DNA from: a virus
DNA: 23,899 nucleotides
IMG/VR virus record: IMGVR_UViG_3300020469_000264
Location: 1-23,899 of that record
Strand: one strand, 5' to 3'
Below, in pieces: positions 6,866-13,964 of the stretch. Under the pieces are notes generated by a model. That model searched no databases and was not told the DNA's origin. It worked only from the letters and a program-made list of their open reading frames with translations. Both the position numbers and the translations under genes were made by a program. Within the stretch, counting starts at the first letter, position 1. The number at the start of each line of letters is the position of its first letter.

Positions 6866-9324
6866 GCGAAGAATTCCTCTAGGGTTGCGATTGGTTCTGC
6901 TGACCAATCAATTGCGTTTAGTATAATCTCGATAGGGTCGAGAAAGGTTTTTTGAAATTGTAAGTCTGTATCAATCCAATCGTGTAAGCCGAGCTCTGTT
7001 GGCAGATGGTCATTAGGAAAGGCAATGACATTCTGGCGGATAGGATTGTTTTTGCGTAAGTACAAGAATTTGATCTTATCGCCATTAGTAATGTACTGAT
7101 ACTTTTTGTCAAGGCCTTGTTTCTTTAGGTTGTAGTTGTACAAGATAGAACCACGAGAATGAATAGGAGTACCTTTGCGATAGATAGTATTTCGGTCAAC
7201 ATAATCTGTAACCGAGCTGACCCCGCGGGGGAAACCAATCTGTTGAGGTGGAAGCTTCTTGAATGTATCTTTGAATGCTTTAATCGCTTTTTGTGTTTTT
7301 GCCTCGTCACCTTGTACAATAATATTGAACATCTCTTTCATCGCATCACGACAAATCATAGGAGTAGAAGACTTGACTGCTTCGATACCCATAACCTTAA
7401 GCTTCGGCTGTGCATATCGAACACCCTCTGAGTCGTGAACATTTAGAATGTAACGTTTCTTGGCTGTCCATATACCACGATCAGCAATAACTTCTCGTCC
7501 CATAACCATTCGGTTAGTATACGCATTGGAGTCTTCGGCAAATTGTTTGTATGCTTTGGCAAGTACTGGTTCGACTGCCTCTTCGCTGAACTTGTTTAGA
7601 AAGTCAACAGGATTGTCCTTACAGAACTTGTCTACCAAATCACCGACACCAACATATAAAGAATCAGTATCCATTGCAATCACTCGGTCTTTGTCGTCAC
7701 CCATTACTTTCTGCAAGTATTTATTCACGGCAGCTTCGCCATGTTGAATAACTTTCTGGCCAGTAGTAGTTACACCTTCGGCAACACGTAAGTCAAAGTA
7801 TCGAAACCATTTGTTACCCATCGCACCATAAAGTGAATTGAGTAGAATCTTAGTAGCCATCTGAGTATTCTCAAGAATGGTTGCCTCGCGAATCAGTGAA
7901 TCAGATTTGCCTTCGGTCTCAATTTGCTGTTTGACGCCGAGCATCTTTTTCTTAGTAACAACACGAGTCTCGTACATCTTCTCAACAATCTGTGGAATGA
8001 TACCTTTCTTGTCTTTGCGGAATACAGAACCATTAGCTGCTTCAGCACCTTCAGCTTTGTCGTGAGGAATCAAAGTCTCTGGCGACATGTTGTACTGAAT
8101 AATAATGTTTGGATAAAGTGAGTTAAGGTCAAAAGACATTACCCAGTCATGCATACCGACCTGGGGGTCTTTGACATATCCGCCAACGAATGCTTGAGAC
8201 TTATGTTCTTTTGGTTGTGGAACTGCAATCTTCTGTCGCATCAATTCGCGAAAGATAATAGAATCCCATATCGCAGTTGTGCCAAGAGTGTCAGCGAAGT
8301 TTACACCTGCCATATAGGCCATGGTCATAACTAAGTTAATCAGTCCGAGCTTCTCGTCAATCCGTGCAACCAGAGCTACGTCTTTAGCATTGTAATCAAT
8401 AAAGCGTTGGTGGTCTTGTTCGAACAAATCCATAAGGTCACCGACATCCGAGTAGTCAAGCTTCTTCTCACCGAGTACGACATGCGAAATGTGATTCAGT
8501 GAATATGATTCTTGGTTACCATATGTGTAAGCAAACTTTTTGAACAAATCCATATAGTCAAGCGAAGCGATACCAATCATTTCAAAGGTAACTTCCTCAC
8601 GACCACGAACACCAATCTTACGGGCCTCAATCATTCCCCAAGGCGAGAGATGTTTAGTCTCTTGTTCGCCAAGGACCCTAGCCATTCGATTGACAATGTA
8701 TGGAATATCAAAGAACCGAGTGTTCCAACCAGTAATTACGTCTGGCATATTGTATGGTTCTTTCCACCAGTCTAGAAAGGCAGCAAGTAAAAGTTTCTCC
8801 GTGTAGAACTGATGGTATTCGATATTGAGTCCAACATCAGAATCCTCAGCTGACCAATCCTTTAGGCCGAAGACAACATACTTGTTGCTCTTGGACGACT
8901 TGACTGTGATAGCAAGAATCTCCTCAGCTGCTTGGCTAGGATGTGGAAAGCCATCAGAGTACGCAGTCTCGATGTCGATTGTTACGACATTGATAAGCGA
9001 AGTATCTGCTGGAATCGTGTTTGGAAAAATTGATTGAATACACGCATGTACATGTCGAGTATTACCAAAGATTTTGTAGTTAGGTATATCGCCGTAAGAC
9101 TGAATGAAGTCTTTGCATTCTCGCATAGATGAAAGGTTTACCTTTTCAACTGGAGTGCCATCAAGTCCTCGCCATTCAGCGTTGGGGTTTTTGCTTTCGG
9201 CAAACATTGTTGGCTGATACTTTATCTTCCGTAAGTCTGGTTTGCCTTCAGTGTCATAGCCACGATACAGAATGTTGTTTCCGTATCGGCTGACATTAGT
9301 ATAGAAGTTCACGTAATTACTCAT
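6862..9324 (-). CDS. 43: family B DNA polymerase, T4 gp43 type
   Basis: Replicative DNA polymerase of 820 aa, somewhat shorter than T4 gp43 (898 aa) and like marine T4-like phages. Proofreading motifs: Exo I TIDIETAY (D117, E119), Exo II ITGWNTRFFDIPYI (about 197-210), Exo III YNAKDVALV (Y311, D315). Polymerase motifs: A SFDLNSLYPNI (D399), B KILLNSLYGAMGN (about 492-504), C AMDTDSLYVGV (D552, D554). All catalytic residues are present. The start at 9324 is chosen over an upstream TTG that lies in the -35 box. There is no Shine-Dalgarno, and the ATG is 7 nt past the -10 box, so the transcript may be leaderless. gp44/62/45 elsewhere in the window form its clamp system. Confidence 0.97.
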   Translation of the reverse strand: MSNYVNFYTNVSRYGNNILYRGYDTEGKPDLRKIKYQPTMFAESKNPNAEWRGLDGTPVEKVNLSSMRECKDFIQSYGDIPNYKIFGNTRHVHACIQSIFPNTIPADTSLINVVTIDIETAYSDGFPHPSQAAEEILAITVKSSKSNKYVVFGLKDWSAEDSDVGLNIEYHQFYTEKLLLAAFLDWWKEPYNMPDVITGWNTRFFDIPYIVNRMARVLGEQETKHLSPWGMIEARKIGVRGREEVTFEMIGIASLDYMDLFKKFAYTYGNQESYSLNHISHVVLGEKKLDYSDVGDLMDLFEQDHQRFIDYNAKDVALVARIDEKLGLINLVMTMAYMAGVNFADTLGTTAIWDSIIFRELMRQKIAVPQPKEHKSQAFVGGYVKDPQVGMHDWVMSFDLNSLYPNIIIQYNMSPETLIPHDKAEGAEAANGSVFRKDKKGIIPQIVEKMYETRVVTKKKMLGVKQQIETEGKSDSLIREATILENTQMATKILLNSLYGAMGNKWFRYFDLRVAEGVTTTGQKVIQHGEAAVNKYLQKVMGDDKDRVIAMDTDSLYVGVGDLVDKFCKDNPVDFLNKFSEEAVEPVLAKAYKQFAEDSNAYTNRMVMGREVIADRGIWTAKKRYILNVHDSEGVRYAQPKLKVMGIEAVKSSTPMICRDAMKEMFNIIVQGDEAKTQKAIKAFKDTFKKLPPQQIGFPRGVSSVTDYVDRNTIYRKGTPIHSRGSILYNYNLKKQGLDKKYQYITNGDKIKFLYLRKNNPIRQNVIAFPNDHLPTELGLHDWIDTDLQFQKTFLDPIEIILNAIDWSAEPIATLEEFFA

Positions 9325-9331
9325 TATATAT

Positions 9332-9360
9332 AATATACCACAGATTGACTGTAATGTCAA
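9332..9360 (-). promoter_or_regulatory. sigma70-type promoter of gene 43
   Basis: Consensus -35 TTGACA (9360..9355), 17-nt spacer ending TGG, -10 TATATT (9337..9332). Only 7 nt separate the -10 from the polymerase ATG, which places the predicted +1 on or next to the A of ATG. The -35 overlaps the stop of the 2OG gene. Confidence 0.78.
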
Positions 9361-9977
9361 TCAAGGAGTTTCCAAAATTTAGGGTCTAATGTTATTAGCT
9401 CGTATGGCGTTTTTGAAGTAACCATAAGATCGTATGACACCGCTAATCTTGAACCGACATGGTTTGATATTGAAGTACCGTGTTTTAATGTAGATGGAAA
9501 CATAATTAATAGACCGTCTTCTACTGGAACTTCCTTTTCAACTTTTGGCTCGTCTATGTAAAACGATTGCTTTAATGAGAACGGGAAAACCGCTTCCCAA
9601 TTCTCTACGTCTTTGAATTGAAGAGCGCACGAATCTTTAGGCGCATCGATATAAAATACACAACTAATATGCGCGTTTCTATGCCTATGCCATCCTACTT
9701 TGCCGCCATCAGTAAGTTCAACCAACCAAGACTTTTGAGCATACACATCAACTTCAGCTTCTGAATATCTGTCAGCTTTTAGATAATCAAAATATTCTAT
9801 TGCTGCAGCCTTTATCTTTTTGTTTAGCCATTCAAATGCTTCTATCGAATGTATCTGCGGGGTATTGTCAGAATCACTGAAATAAGCGTTCTGCGAAATA
9901 TTAGGTTTTTTTATTGAATTTATCGCATCAATAAAAAGTTGTTTTGGGTAATCATCAAATTTTATTTTATGTATCAT
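9357..9977 (-). CDS. putative 2OG-Fe(II) oxygenase
   Basis: 206-aa protein matching the phage family of 2-oxoglutarate/Fe(II) dioxygenases (PF13759-like). A His-rich strand GWHRHRNAHISCVFYIDAP supplies the first iron ligand. Later FPSTLKHGTSISN supplies the distal His, and SRLAVSYDLMV the Arg that binds 2-oxoglutarate. The start is placed at 9977: a frame reaching 10094 runs through the promoter and the RNA terminator. No Shine-Dalgarno precedes it, and the -10 box is 7 nt upstream of the ATG. Family members hydroxylate proteins, nucleobases or small molecules. The target here is unknown. Confidence 0.75.
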   Translation of the reverse strand: MIHKIKFDDYPKQLFIDAINSIKKPNISQNAYFSDSDNTPQIHSIEAFEWLNKKIKAAAIEYFDYLKADRYSEAEVDVYAQKSWLVELTDGGKVGWHRHRNAHISCVFYIDAPKDSCALQFKDVENWEAVFPFSLKQSFYIDEPKVEKEVPVEDGLLIMFPSTLKHGTSISNHVGSRLAVSYDLMVTSKTPYELITLDPKFWKLLD

Positions 9978-9984
9978 TATGTAT

Positions 9985-10013
9985 AATATACCACATTTGA
10001 TGCGGTTTGTAAA
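9985..10013 (-). promoter_or_regulatory. sigma70-type promoter of the 2OG gene
   Basis: -35 TTTACA (10013..10008), 17-nt spacer ending TGTGG, -10 TATATT (9990..9985), ATG 7 nt further on. The stretch from TGTGG through the start codon is nearly identical to that of the gene 43 promoter. Confidence 0.75.
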
Positions 10014-10017
10014 GAAT

Positions 10018-10060
10018 AAAAAGTCGAAAGGTAGGAGAGGAGCGACCTCTCCGAACTTTC
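10018..10060 (-). terminator. intrinsic terminator of the ncRNA
   Basis: On the minus strand GGAGAGG (10052..10046) pairs with CCTCTCC (10040..10034) around a 5-nt loop. Outer GAAAG (10060..10056) pairs with CTTTC (10030..10026) across a small internal loop, and five T residues follow (10022..10018). Confidence 0.8.
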
Positions 10061-10424
10061 TAGATATATAGCGGGATTTACTCTTTACCCACATTGCCAG
10101 AGCTGCGAACGCCTTGCAGCTAACCTTATAGTAGTTTATAATCCAACAAACTCGGTTTACTCTGTATAGCTATCACCACTTGGTCGTCACTATCGAGCTC
10201 CGATACTTTACCCACCTATAAGTAGGAGTTGTTCAGTCATATATATCTTAAATTGTCAAAAATCATGTCGCACCTCGGCTATGGTCCGAGTCCGGCTAAG
10301 GGAGTCCGAAAACTATGTGATCCCCGCGTGGCGACTTATTTTATAGATATTAGTCCAAGTTATCTCTAAGCTTTCCAGTTGTCTATTCGTATAGATGAAT
10401 AGGTACTTTCCGTCTTAAATTATG
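10018..10424 (-). ncRNA. putative ~400-nt structured noncoding RNA, family unknown
   Basis: A 430-nt stretch without a plausible protein gene, bounded by an extended -10 promoter at its 5' side (predicted start near 10424) and an intrinsic terminator at its 3' side (10060..10018). Local hairpins in transcript order: 10402..10383 (6 bp), 10290..10274 (5 GC-rich bp), 10226..10215 (4 bp, 4-nt loop), 10121..10101 (6 bp, 9-nt loop). GTCGC at 10335..10331 can pair with GCGAC at 10271..10267 to enclose a domain. The decamer GTGGGTAAAG occurs twice (10215..10206 and 10092..10083). I do not see tmRNA, RNase P, tRNA or group I intron signatures. It is compact, independently transcribed and sits between hsp20 and replication genes. 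The family and function are unknown; the transcription-unit boundaries are well supported, the fold is not. Confidence 0.68.
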
Positions 10425-10430
10425 TTAGTT

Positions 10431-10459
10431 ATTATACCAAAAACTACTCAGTAAGTAAA
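10431..10459 (-). promoter_or_regulatory. extended -10 sigma70-type promoter of the ncRNA
   Basis: -35 TTTACT (10459..10454), 17-nt spacer ending TGG, consensus -10 TATAAT (10436..10431). The spacer overlaps the last codons of hsp20. No start codon with a downstream gene follows for over 400 nt. Confidence 0.75.
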
Positions 10460-10923
10460 GACTTTTTTTTACTTTTCTTACTATTAATTTTAATAGTCTT
10501 TGGTTTCTTTTCCTCAGGCAGTTCTTTATTAATCGTAATAGTTAACATACCATTAACAAATGCGGCGCCTTCAACTACTAGGTACTCACCTAAAGTAAAC
10601 TGCTTTCTAAACTTACGTCGGGCAATTCCTTGGTGTACATACGTTTCATCTGGTTGTTCCAATTCTTCGTATGTTTCAATAGTTAACACTTGGTCTTGGA
10701 GTGTTATACTGAAGTCGTCTTCGGCATATCCTGCCAAAGCCATTTCAACCTTAAACGATTCCTTATCCTTTGAGTACACAATATTGTGCGGAGGGAAACT
10801 ATCGTTTCGTGGTTGGTTTACTTGACGTTCTATTCTTTTAAACGTCGGTTCGAATCCCAATACTCTTGGGTCTTTAATCATGCCATCCATTTGGGATAGC
10901 AGTGCATACATTGCTTGTGTCAT
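10444..10923 (-). CDS. hsp20: small heat-shock protein Hsp20 (IbpA-like)
   Basis: 159-aa alpha-crystallin-domain chaperone. The domain spans roughly residues 45-145: NIVYSKDKESFKVEMALAGY, DFSITLQDQVLTIETYEE, RRKFRKQFTLGEYLVVEGA and FVNGMLTITINKELP (the strand carrying the G-x-L motif), then a Lys-rich tail. Hsp20 genes are a hallmark of marine T4-like phages, where they are thought to protect proteins or aid virion assembly. A good Shine-Dalgarno AGGAGA stands 8 nt before the ATG. A T4-late-type TATAAATA box lies about 70 nt upstream, right after a terminator, so this gene is probably late and monocistronic. Confidence 0.92.
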   Translation of the reverse strand: MTQAMYALLSQMDGMIKDPRVLGFEPTFKRIERQVNQPRNDSFPPHNIVYSKDKESFKVEMALAGYAEDDFSITLQDQVLTIETYEELEQPDETYVHQGIARRKFRKQFTLGEYLVVEGAAFVNGMLTITINKELPEEKKPKTIKINSKKSKKKSLLTE

Positions 10924-10990
10924 ATTTATATTCTCCTATTAAGCGAGTTATTGTTGTATTGTAGACCTCGTCGTGAGCACCTACGTCTAT

Positions 10991-10998
10991 TATTTATA
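10991..10998 (-). promoter_or_regulatory. T4-type late promoter box (TATAAATA) for hsp20
   Basis: TATAAATA read on the minus strand, placed directly after the terminator's T-tract and about 68 nt before the hsp20 start. An exact match to the T4 late -10 consensus. Confidence 0.65.
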
Positions 10999-11000
10999 CT

Positions 11001-11042
11001 AAAAACCCCCAACTTTAATAAAAAAATTAAAAAAGTTGGGGG
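11001..11042 (-). terminator. strong intrinsic terminator after the 87-aa gene
   Basis: An 11-bp perfect stem (11042..11032 with 11016..11006; five G-C pairs then AAC/GTT and T-A pairs), an AT-rich loop that can pair further, and five T residues (11005..11001). It separates the 87-aa gene from hsp20. Confidence 0.85.
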
Positions 11043-11063
11043 GTCGATTTCTAGTTAATTGAC

Positions 11064-11327
11064 TTATTTCCTACTTTGTTTCCAGCCTTCTGCATGGTAT
11101 TCTTCCCAAGATTCTTGGGCAGTTTTCATTCCAATATCACGTCCAGCCTTTTCAGATTCAAGCCATTTGTGTTTAAGTATTTCTAGTTGTTCTGCTTTGT
11201 GTAGTGCAATTTCATAAGCAACATTTAACGTTTCTTTTACCCTTTTAAAAGGCCAATTTGAAACAAATGCCAATGAAACTAAACCACTCAACGCAAACCA
11301 AAGAACTACGTTTGTTAGGTTTTCCAT
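11064..11327 (-). CDS. hypothetical 87-aa membrane-anchored protein
   Basis: An N-terminal hydrophobic helix (NVVLWFALSGLVSLAFVS, about residues 6-23) is followed by a charged, probably helical cytoplasmic domain (ALHKAEQLEILKHKWLESEK) ending HAEGWKQSRK. This is a single-pass membrane protein with the tail most likely inside. It has its own TATAAATA late box 47 nt upstream and its own terminator downstream, so it appears to be a single-gene late unit. No family is recognised. A role in lysis or membrane association of assembly is possible but unsupported. Confidence 0.65.
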   Translation of the reverse strand: MENLTNVVLWFALSGLVSLAFVSNWPFKRVKETLNVAYEIALHKAEQLEILKHKWLESEKAGRDIGMKTAQESWEEYHAEGWKQSRK

Positions 11328-11373
11328 AATCTTATTGGTTGACTGTTAAAGAACGTTACCTATGTAACAAACC

Positions 11374-11381
11374 TATTTATA
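11374..11381 (-). promoter_or_regulatory. T4-type late promoter box for the 87-aa gene
   Basis: TATAAATA on the minus strand, immediately after the regA stop codon (11382). The leader that follows contains a small hairpin, GTTAC-ATAG-GTAAC. The bases after the box (GGTTTGTTACA) resemble those after the 19406..19413 box. Confidence 0.62.
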
Positions 11382-11813
11382 CTATGAATAGGCTCTACCC
11401 TTAGAATTTCCAATAGTATATTTACTTTCCAAATTCCATTCAACTTTATCTCTATGAGAAATAATCTTTATCTGTTTGAGTGGAGCTTCTTCTTTCATTA
11501 CTTCGGGGTTGACTATATCTAATAGACCCCAGTCTGAAAGAAGCGTTGTAATGGTATTACGCCGAGCTAAATCGTTGTCGGTTAGACTTGAAGGTTTACC
11601 ATCCAGGGCAAACAGCTCTTTAAAGTGAGTAATAAAGTAGTGCCCCTGCTTGTGTAGTATGTGGCAACTTTGGAAAAGAGTATTTTCTTCTTTCTGAGAA
11701 GACACTCCGATTCGTGTTAAGGTTTCTTTTATCTTTAAAAAATCATCTGGTTCATTTAGTGATACTTCAAGCATATCACTAGGTGTCCATTCTATAAGTT
11801 CATCATCATTCAT
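11382..11813 (-). CDS. regA: RegA translational repressor
   Basis: 143-aa homologue of T4 RegA (122 aa), which represses translation of early phage mRNAs by binding their start regions. Clear collinear matches to T4 RegA: NEPDDFLKIKETLTRIGVSS, LFQSCHILHKQGHYFITHFK, TLLSDWGLLDIV and the C-terminal EWNLESKYTIGN. It carries about ten extra residues at the N-terminus and a short extra tail (SKGRAYS). Gene order 45-44-62-regA is as in T4. The start has no Shine-Dalgarno and lies beside an AU-rich palindrome, a plausible autoregulatory site. Function is confident from family similarity. Confidence 0.93.
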   Translation of the reverse strand: MNDDELIEWTPSDMLEVSLNEPDDFLKIKETLTRIGVSSQKEENTLFQSCHILHKQGHYFITHFKELFALDGKPSSLTDNDLARRNTITTLLSDWGLLDIVNPEVMKEEAPLKQIKIISHRDKVEWNLESKYTIGNSKGRAYS

Positions 11814-11814
11814 A

Positions 11815-11837
11815 GTAGTATTTATATAAATTACTAC
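11815..11837 (-). promoter_or_regulatory. AT-rich palindrome at regA start (possible RegA operator or late promoter)
   Basis: Two bases upstream of the regA ATG lies a 23-nt near-perfect inverted repeat, GTAGT-A-ATTTATATAAAT-ACTAC, spanning the gp62 stop. It could fold into a hairpin abutting the start codon. It also contains TATAAATA (11826..11819), whose T4-like +1 would fall on the ATG. Confidence 0.45.
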
Positions 11838-12220
11838 TTTGAACCACCTCTATCTAACCGTTTCTTTATGTCGGAAATTGCCGACTTATCAAATAGATCA
11901 GCAACATGTTTAGCATTGCTACGACTACAACCAAGATACGCGACCAATATATCCACCTTTTTATCATCTTCCGCCTTCAACCATTTGCTGAACCTCTTTC
12001 TTTTTCTAACAGTATTCTTTAGAAAGTCATATTGCATCTTGTTATCAATATGACAATTCACGTTCATTTCGTTAGCCAACATTACCGTGTCTTGAAAGTA
12101 ACCAAGACCTCTGTTAACAATGAAAGGTACATACTCCTTTTCATCTTGAGGCTCTTTGATTAAGTTCTGCTTAGAGTAATTAATCGAGTTGAGAAAATCA
12201 AATGGACTTTTCTTACTCAT
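11834..12220 (-). CDS. 62: clamp loader small subunit gp62
   Basis: 128-aa homologue of T4 gp62, the non-ATPase subunit of the gp44/62 sliding-clamp loader. Characteristic blocks: an N-terminal SPFDFLNSINYSK, then VNRGLGYFQDTVMLANEMN, DNKMQYDFLKNTVRKRKRFSKW and a C-terminal helical segment. It is shorter than T4 gp62 (187 aa), the usual form in marine T4-like phages. It lies between a small membrane-protein gene (ATGA overlap) and regA. With gp44 it loads gp45 for polymerase gp43. Confidence 0.92.
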   Translation of the reverse strand: MSKKSPFDFLNSINYSKQNLIKEPQDEKEYVPFIVNRGLGYFQDTVMLANEMNVNCHIDNKMQYDFLKNTVRKRKRFSKWLKAEDDKKVDILVAYLGCSRSNAKHVADLFDKSAISDIKKRLDRGGSK

Positions 12221-12459
12221 CGTAATGGATAATCCCTATGTGGATTAGCTGACATTTCTCTTTCACGATACTCATCGACAGTCATTGCTCTTTCTTTCTT
12301 TACTCGTTTAATTGTTGTTGTACTTCTCTGTCTTGATAAAGTAATTATATTCGCGACCACATTGGCCAAGACTGCGATATAGATACCTGAAGCGGTATCA
12401 AATAATGCAACGACTAAAGAAGCCACTGCAAGGATTGCTACATAGTAATGTTTTTTCAT
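12217..12459 (-). CDS. hypothetical 80-aa membrane protein between 44 and 62
   Basis: The N-terminal half is two closely spaced hydrophobic segments (YYVAILAVASLVVALFDTA and GIYIAVLANVVANIITLS), followed by a basic cytoplasmic-looking tail (RQRSTTTIKRVKKERAMTVDEYRERE). It overlaps gene 44 at its start and gene 62 at its end, both by 4 nt (ATGA), so translation of the clamp-loader subunits passes through it. T4 has no gene here. Anchoring of replication proteins to the membrane is one idea; there is no direct evidence. Confidence 0.65.
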   Translation of the reverse strand: MKKHYYVAILAVASLVVALFDTASGIYIAVLANVVANIITLSRQRSTTTIKRVKKERAMTVDEYREREMSANPHRDYPLR

Positions 12460-13400
12460 TTAAATTTAAGAGACCCCATAATCTCTGTCAAACATGCGAC
12501 GATATTTAATTCTTTATCTGCCACAAACGCCGCTTTGTGTTGATAGTCAGCCAATATCAATACCAATTGTGGTATAGCCATAGGCTCTAAAAAGTCATAT
12601 GCACCATCATATAGTTTTCTAAATAACGTGCTCGAGTCAATGTCGGGGTTTTGTGCTACCCAGCCTCTCATAGATTTGAAGTTCTTTTCTTTTAGGAATC
12701 CAACGAGGCCATCGATTTGTTGACTAGACATACCGACCAATCCAGCAGCTGAGAGTTCGCCACCAGTAGAATACCGCTGAGCTTCATTAATAACCCTGCG
12801 CCAATCAGGTGCGTGGAGCATAATAAATTCTGCAAGTAATCTTTCATCATATTTAATTCCTTTCTCGTCTAATATGTTTTTTAGACGACTATGAAACTTA
12901 GCAGCTAAGCCAGCCAAATGTTTCTTAGTAGTATTAAACTCAATGACCGCACAACGCGATTGAAGTGGTTCAATAATCTTGTTTCTGAAGTTGCAAGTAA
13001 AGATGAACCGACAATTTTTACTGAACTCTTCAATAAAAGCGCGAAGTGCGGGTTGAGTCGATTGTGGATTTAAGTAGTCAGCCTCATCAAGTATTACTAC
13101 TTTGTACTGACCATCTAAAGAGATTGAAGAAGCGAATTGACGTATCCTGTTACGGAGTACGTCGATTCCACTATCTTCTGAACTGTTGATTAGAATATAA
13201 TCAAGATTGAGTTCATGGCAGAGAGCCTTCGCTACGGTAGTCTTGCCCAAGCCTGATGTGCCGGACAATAACATATTAGGTATTTCACCTGTACTAACGA
13301 CCTGCTTGAATGTAGATTTCAATTCATCAGGTAGTATACAATCATCTATTTTCTTTGGTCTGTATTCTTCGCACCAAAGGAACTCACTGCCATTACTCAT
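12456..13400 (-). CDS. 44: clamp loader large subunit gp44 (AAA+ ATPase)
   Basis: 314-aa AAA+ ATPase, almost the same length as T4 gp44 (319 aa). Walker A GTSGLGKT (47-54), Walker B VVILDEAD (about 101-108), sensor 1 FIFTCN (133-138) and the SRC motif (148-150) that supplies the arginine finger are all present. The N-terminal WCEEYRPKKIDDCILP is the usual clamp-loader opening. With gp62 it opens gp45 and places it on primer-template DNA. It is followed by the 80-aa membrane gene with an ATGA overlap and preceded by a small acidic gene. Confidence 0.96.
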   Translation of the reverse strand: MSNGSEFLWCEEYRPKKIDDCILPDELKSTFKQVVSTGEIPNMLLSGTSGLGKTTVAKALCHELNLDYILINSSEDSGIDVLRNRIRQFASSISLDGQYKVVILDEADYLNPQSTQPALRAFIEEFSKNCRFIFTCNFRNKIIEPLQSRCAVIEFNTTKKHLAGLAAKFHSRLKNILDEKGIKYDERLLAEFIMLHAPDWRRVINEAQRYSTGGELSAAGLVGMSSQQIDGLVGFLKEKNFKSMRGWVAQNPDIDSSTLFRKLYDGAYDFLEPMAIPQLVLILADYQHKAAFVADKELNIVACLTEIMGSLKFK

Positions 13401-13403
13401 ATA

Positions 13404-13694
13404 TTAATCTTCTACTTCGTTGTTACTATGTATTACGCCCGGCGCGTCTTCAACTTCTTCGTCGACCGCGGGCGGCTCATCAGCTGGTGGCTGAGGAGAG
13501 TTAGCATTAACGAACGCGACCAAACGATCACGAACTGTTCCGACTGATGAAAGCTCTTCGCCTTTCACCGCGCCTCGACCAGATACAACATCAATAATCT
13601 TAACGACATTGACAATATCCTGTACGTTCAATCCCACATCTGCGGGTGTATTTGCAGCTTCTGCAGCTGCTTCTGGTGTTTCTTGTTCACTCAT
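13404..13694 (-). CDS. conserved hypothetical 96-aa acidic protein
   Basis: A central helical block (VGLNVQDIVNVVKIIDVV then SGRGAVKGEELSSVGTVRDR) is flanked by Ala/Pro/Glu-rich, probably disordered tails. The RGA-x(4)-E-x(2)-VG-x-V-x-D/R-L pattern recalls a small protein conserved in marine T4-like phages near the replication cluster. AGGA stands 10 nt before the ATG. It may be a partner of the clamp or clamp loader, judging only from position. Confidence 0.6.
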   Translation of the reverse strand: MSEQETPEAAAEAANTPADVGLNVQDIVNVVKIIDVVSGRGAVKGEELSSVGTVRDRLVAFVNANSPQPPADEPPAVDEEVEDAPGVIHSNNEVED

Positions 13695-13721
13695 AACTAT
13701 TTTTTCCTAGGTTGTTATTTA

Positions 13722-13964
13722 TTATACTTGTTTTAATATACTTCGATTCGCTTTTCGAGTGAAGTATTTCTTGTTTTCTGAATAGGATTGGCTTGACATT
13801 ATTTCTATCGCACCACCGGTTTTATGATAATAGACCATTCGACCTTTCTTTTTAGGAGTATCGAATTGGTGAGCACAGGTTGAGCAAATCTTAAAGCCCA
13901 GCTCTATGCGACCTTGTTCTATTGGATTACCACATCCACACATCTGGTATCTATTAACCGCCAT
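13722..13964 (-). CDS. zinc-ribbon-like 80-aa protein
   Basis: Cys pairs at C9-x-C11 (MCGCGNP) and C27-x2-C30 (KICSTCAHQF) form a probable zinc ribbon in the N-terminal half. The rest is basic (TPKKKGRMVYYHKTG and KYFTRKANRS). It overlaps the 3' end of gene 45 by 11 nt. The combination of a zinc ribbon and basic residues suggests nucleic-acid or replication-protein binding. T4 gene order has no counterpart here. Confidence 0.65.
   Translation of the reverse strand: MAVNRYQMCGCGNPIEQGRIELGFKICSTCAHQFDTPKKKGRMVYYHKTGGAIEIMSSQSYSENKKYFTRKANRSILKQV

Noticed and set aside
9978-10094. N-terminal extension of the 2OG gene to 10094
   Set aside because: It would translate the promoter and the ncRNA terminator hairpin. 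The residues are unlike the family, and the ATG at 9977 fits the promoter spacing.
10018-10424. ncRNA as tmRNA, RNase P RNA, group I intron or tRNA cluster
   Set aside because: No tRNA-like acceptor/TpsiC ends, no RNase P P4 core sequence and no intron core were seen, and neighbouring genes are not split. A covariance search would be the real test.
10923-10930. TATAAATA overlapping the hsp20 start codon
   Set aside because: Its +1 would fall inside the coding region, and hsp20 has a strong Shine-Dalgarno that needs an upstream start; the box at 10991-10998 fits better.
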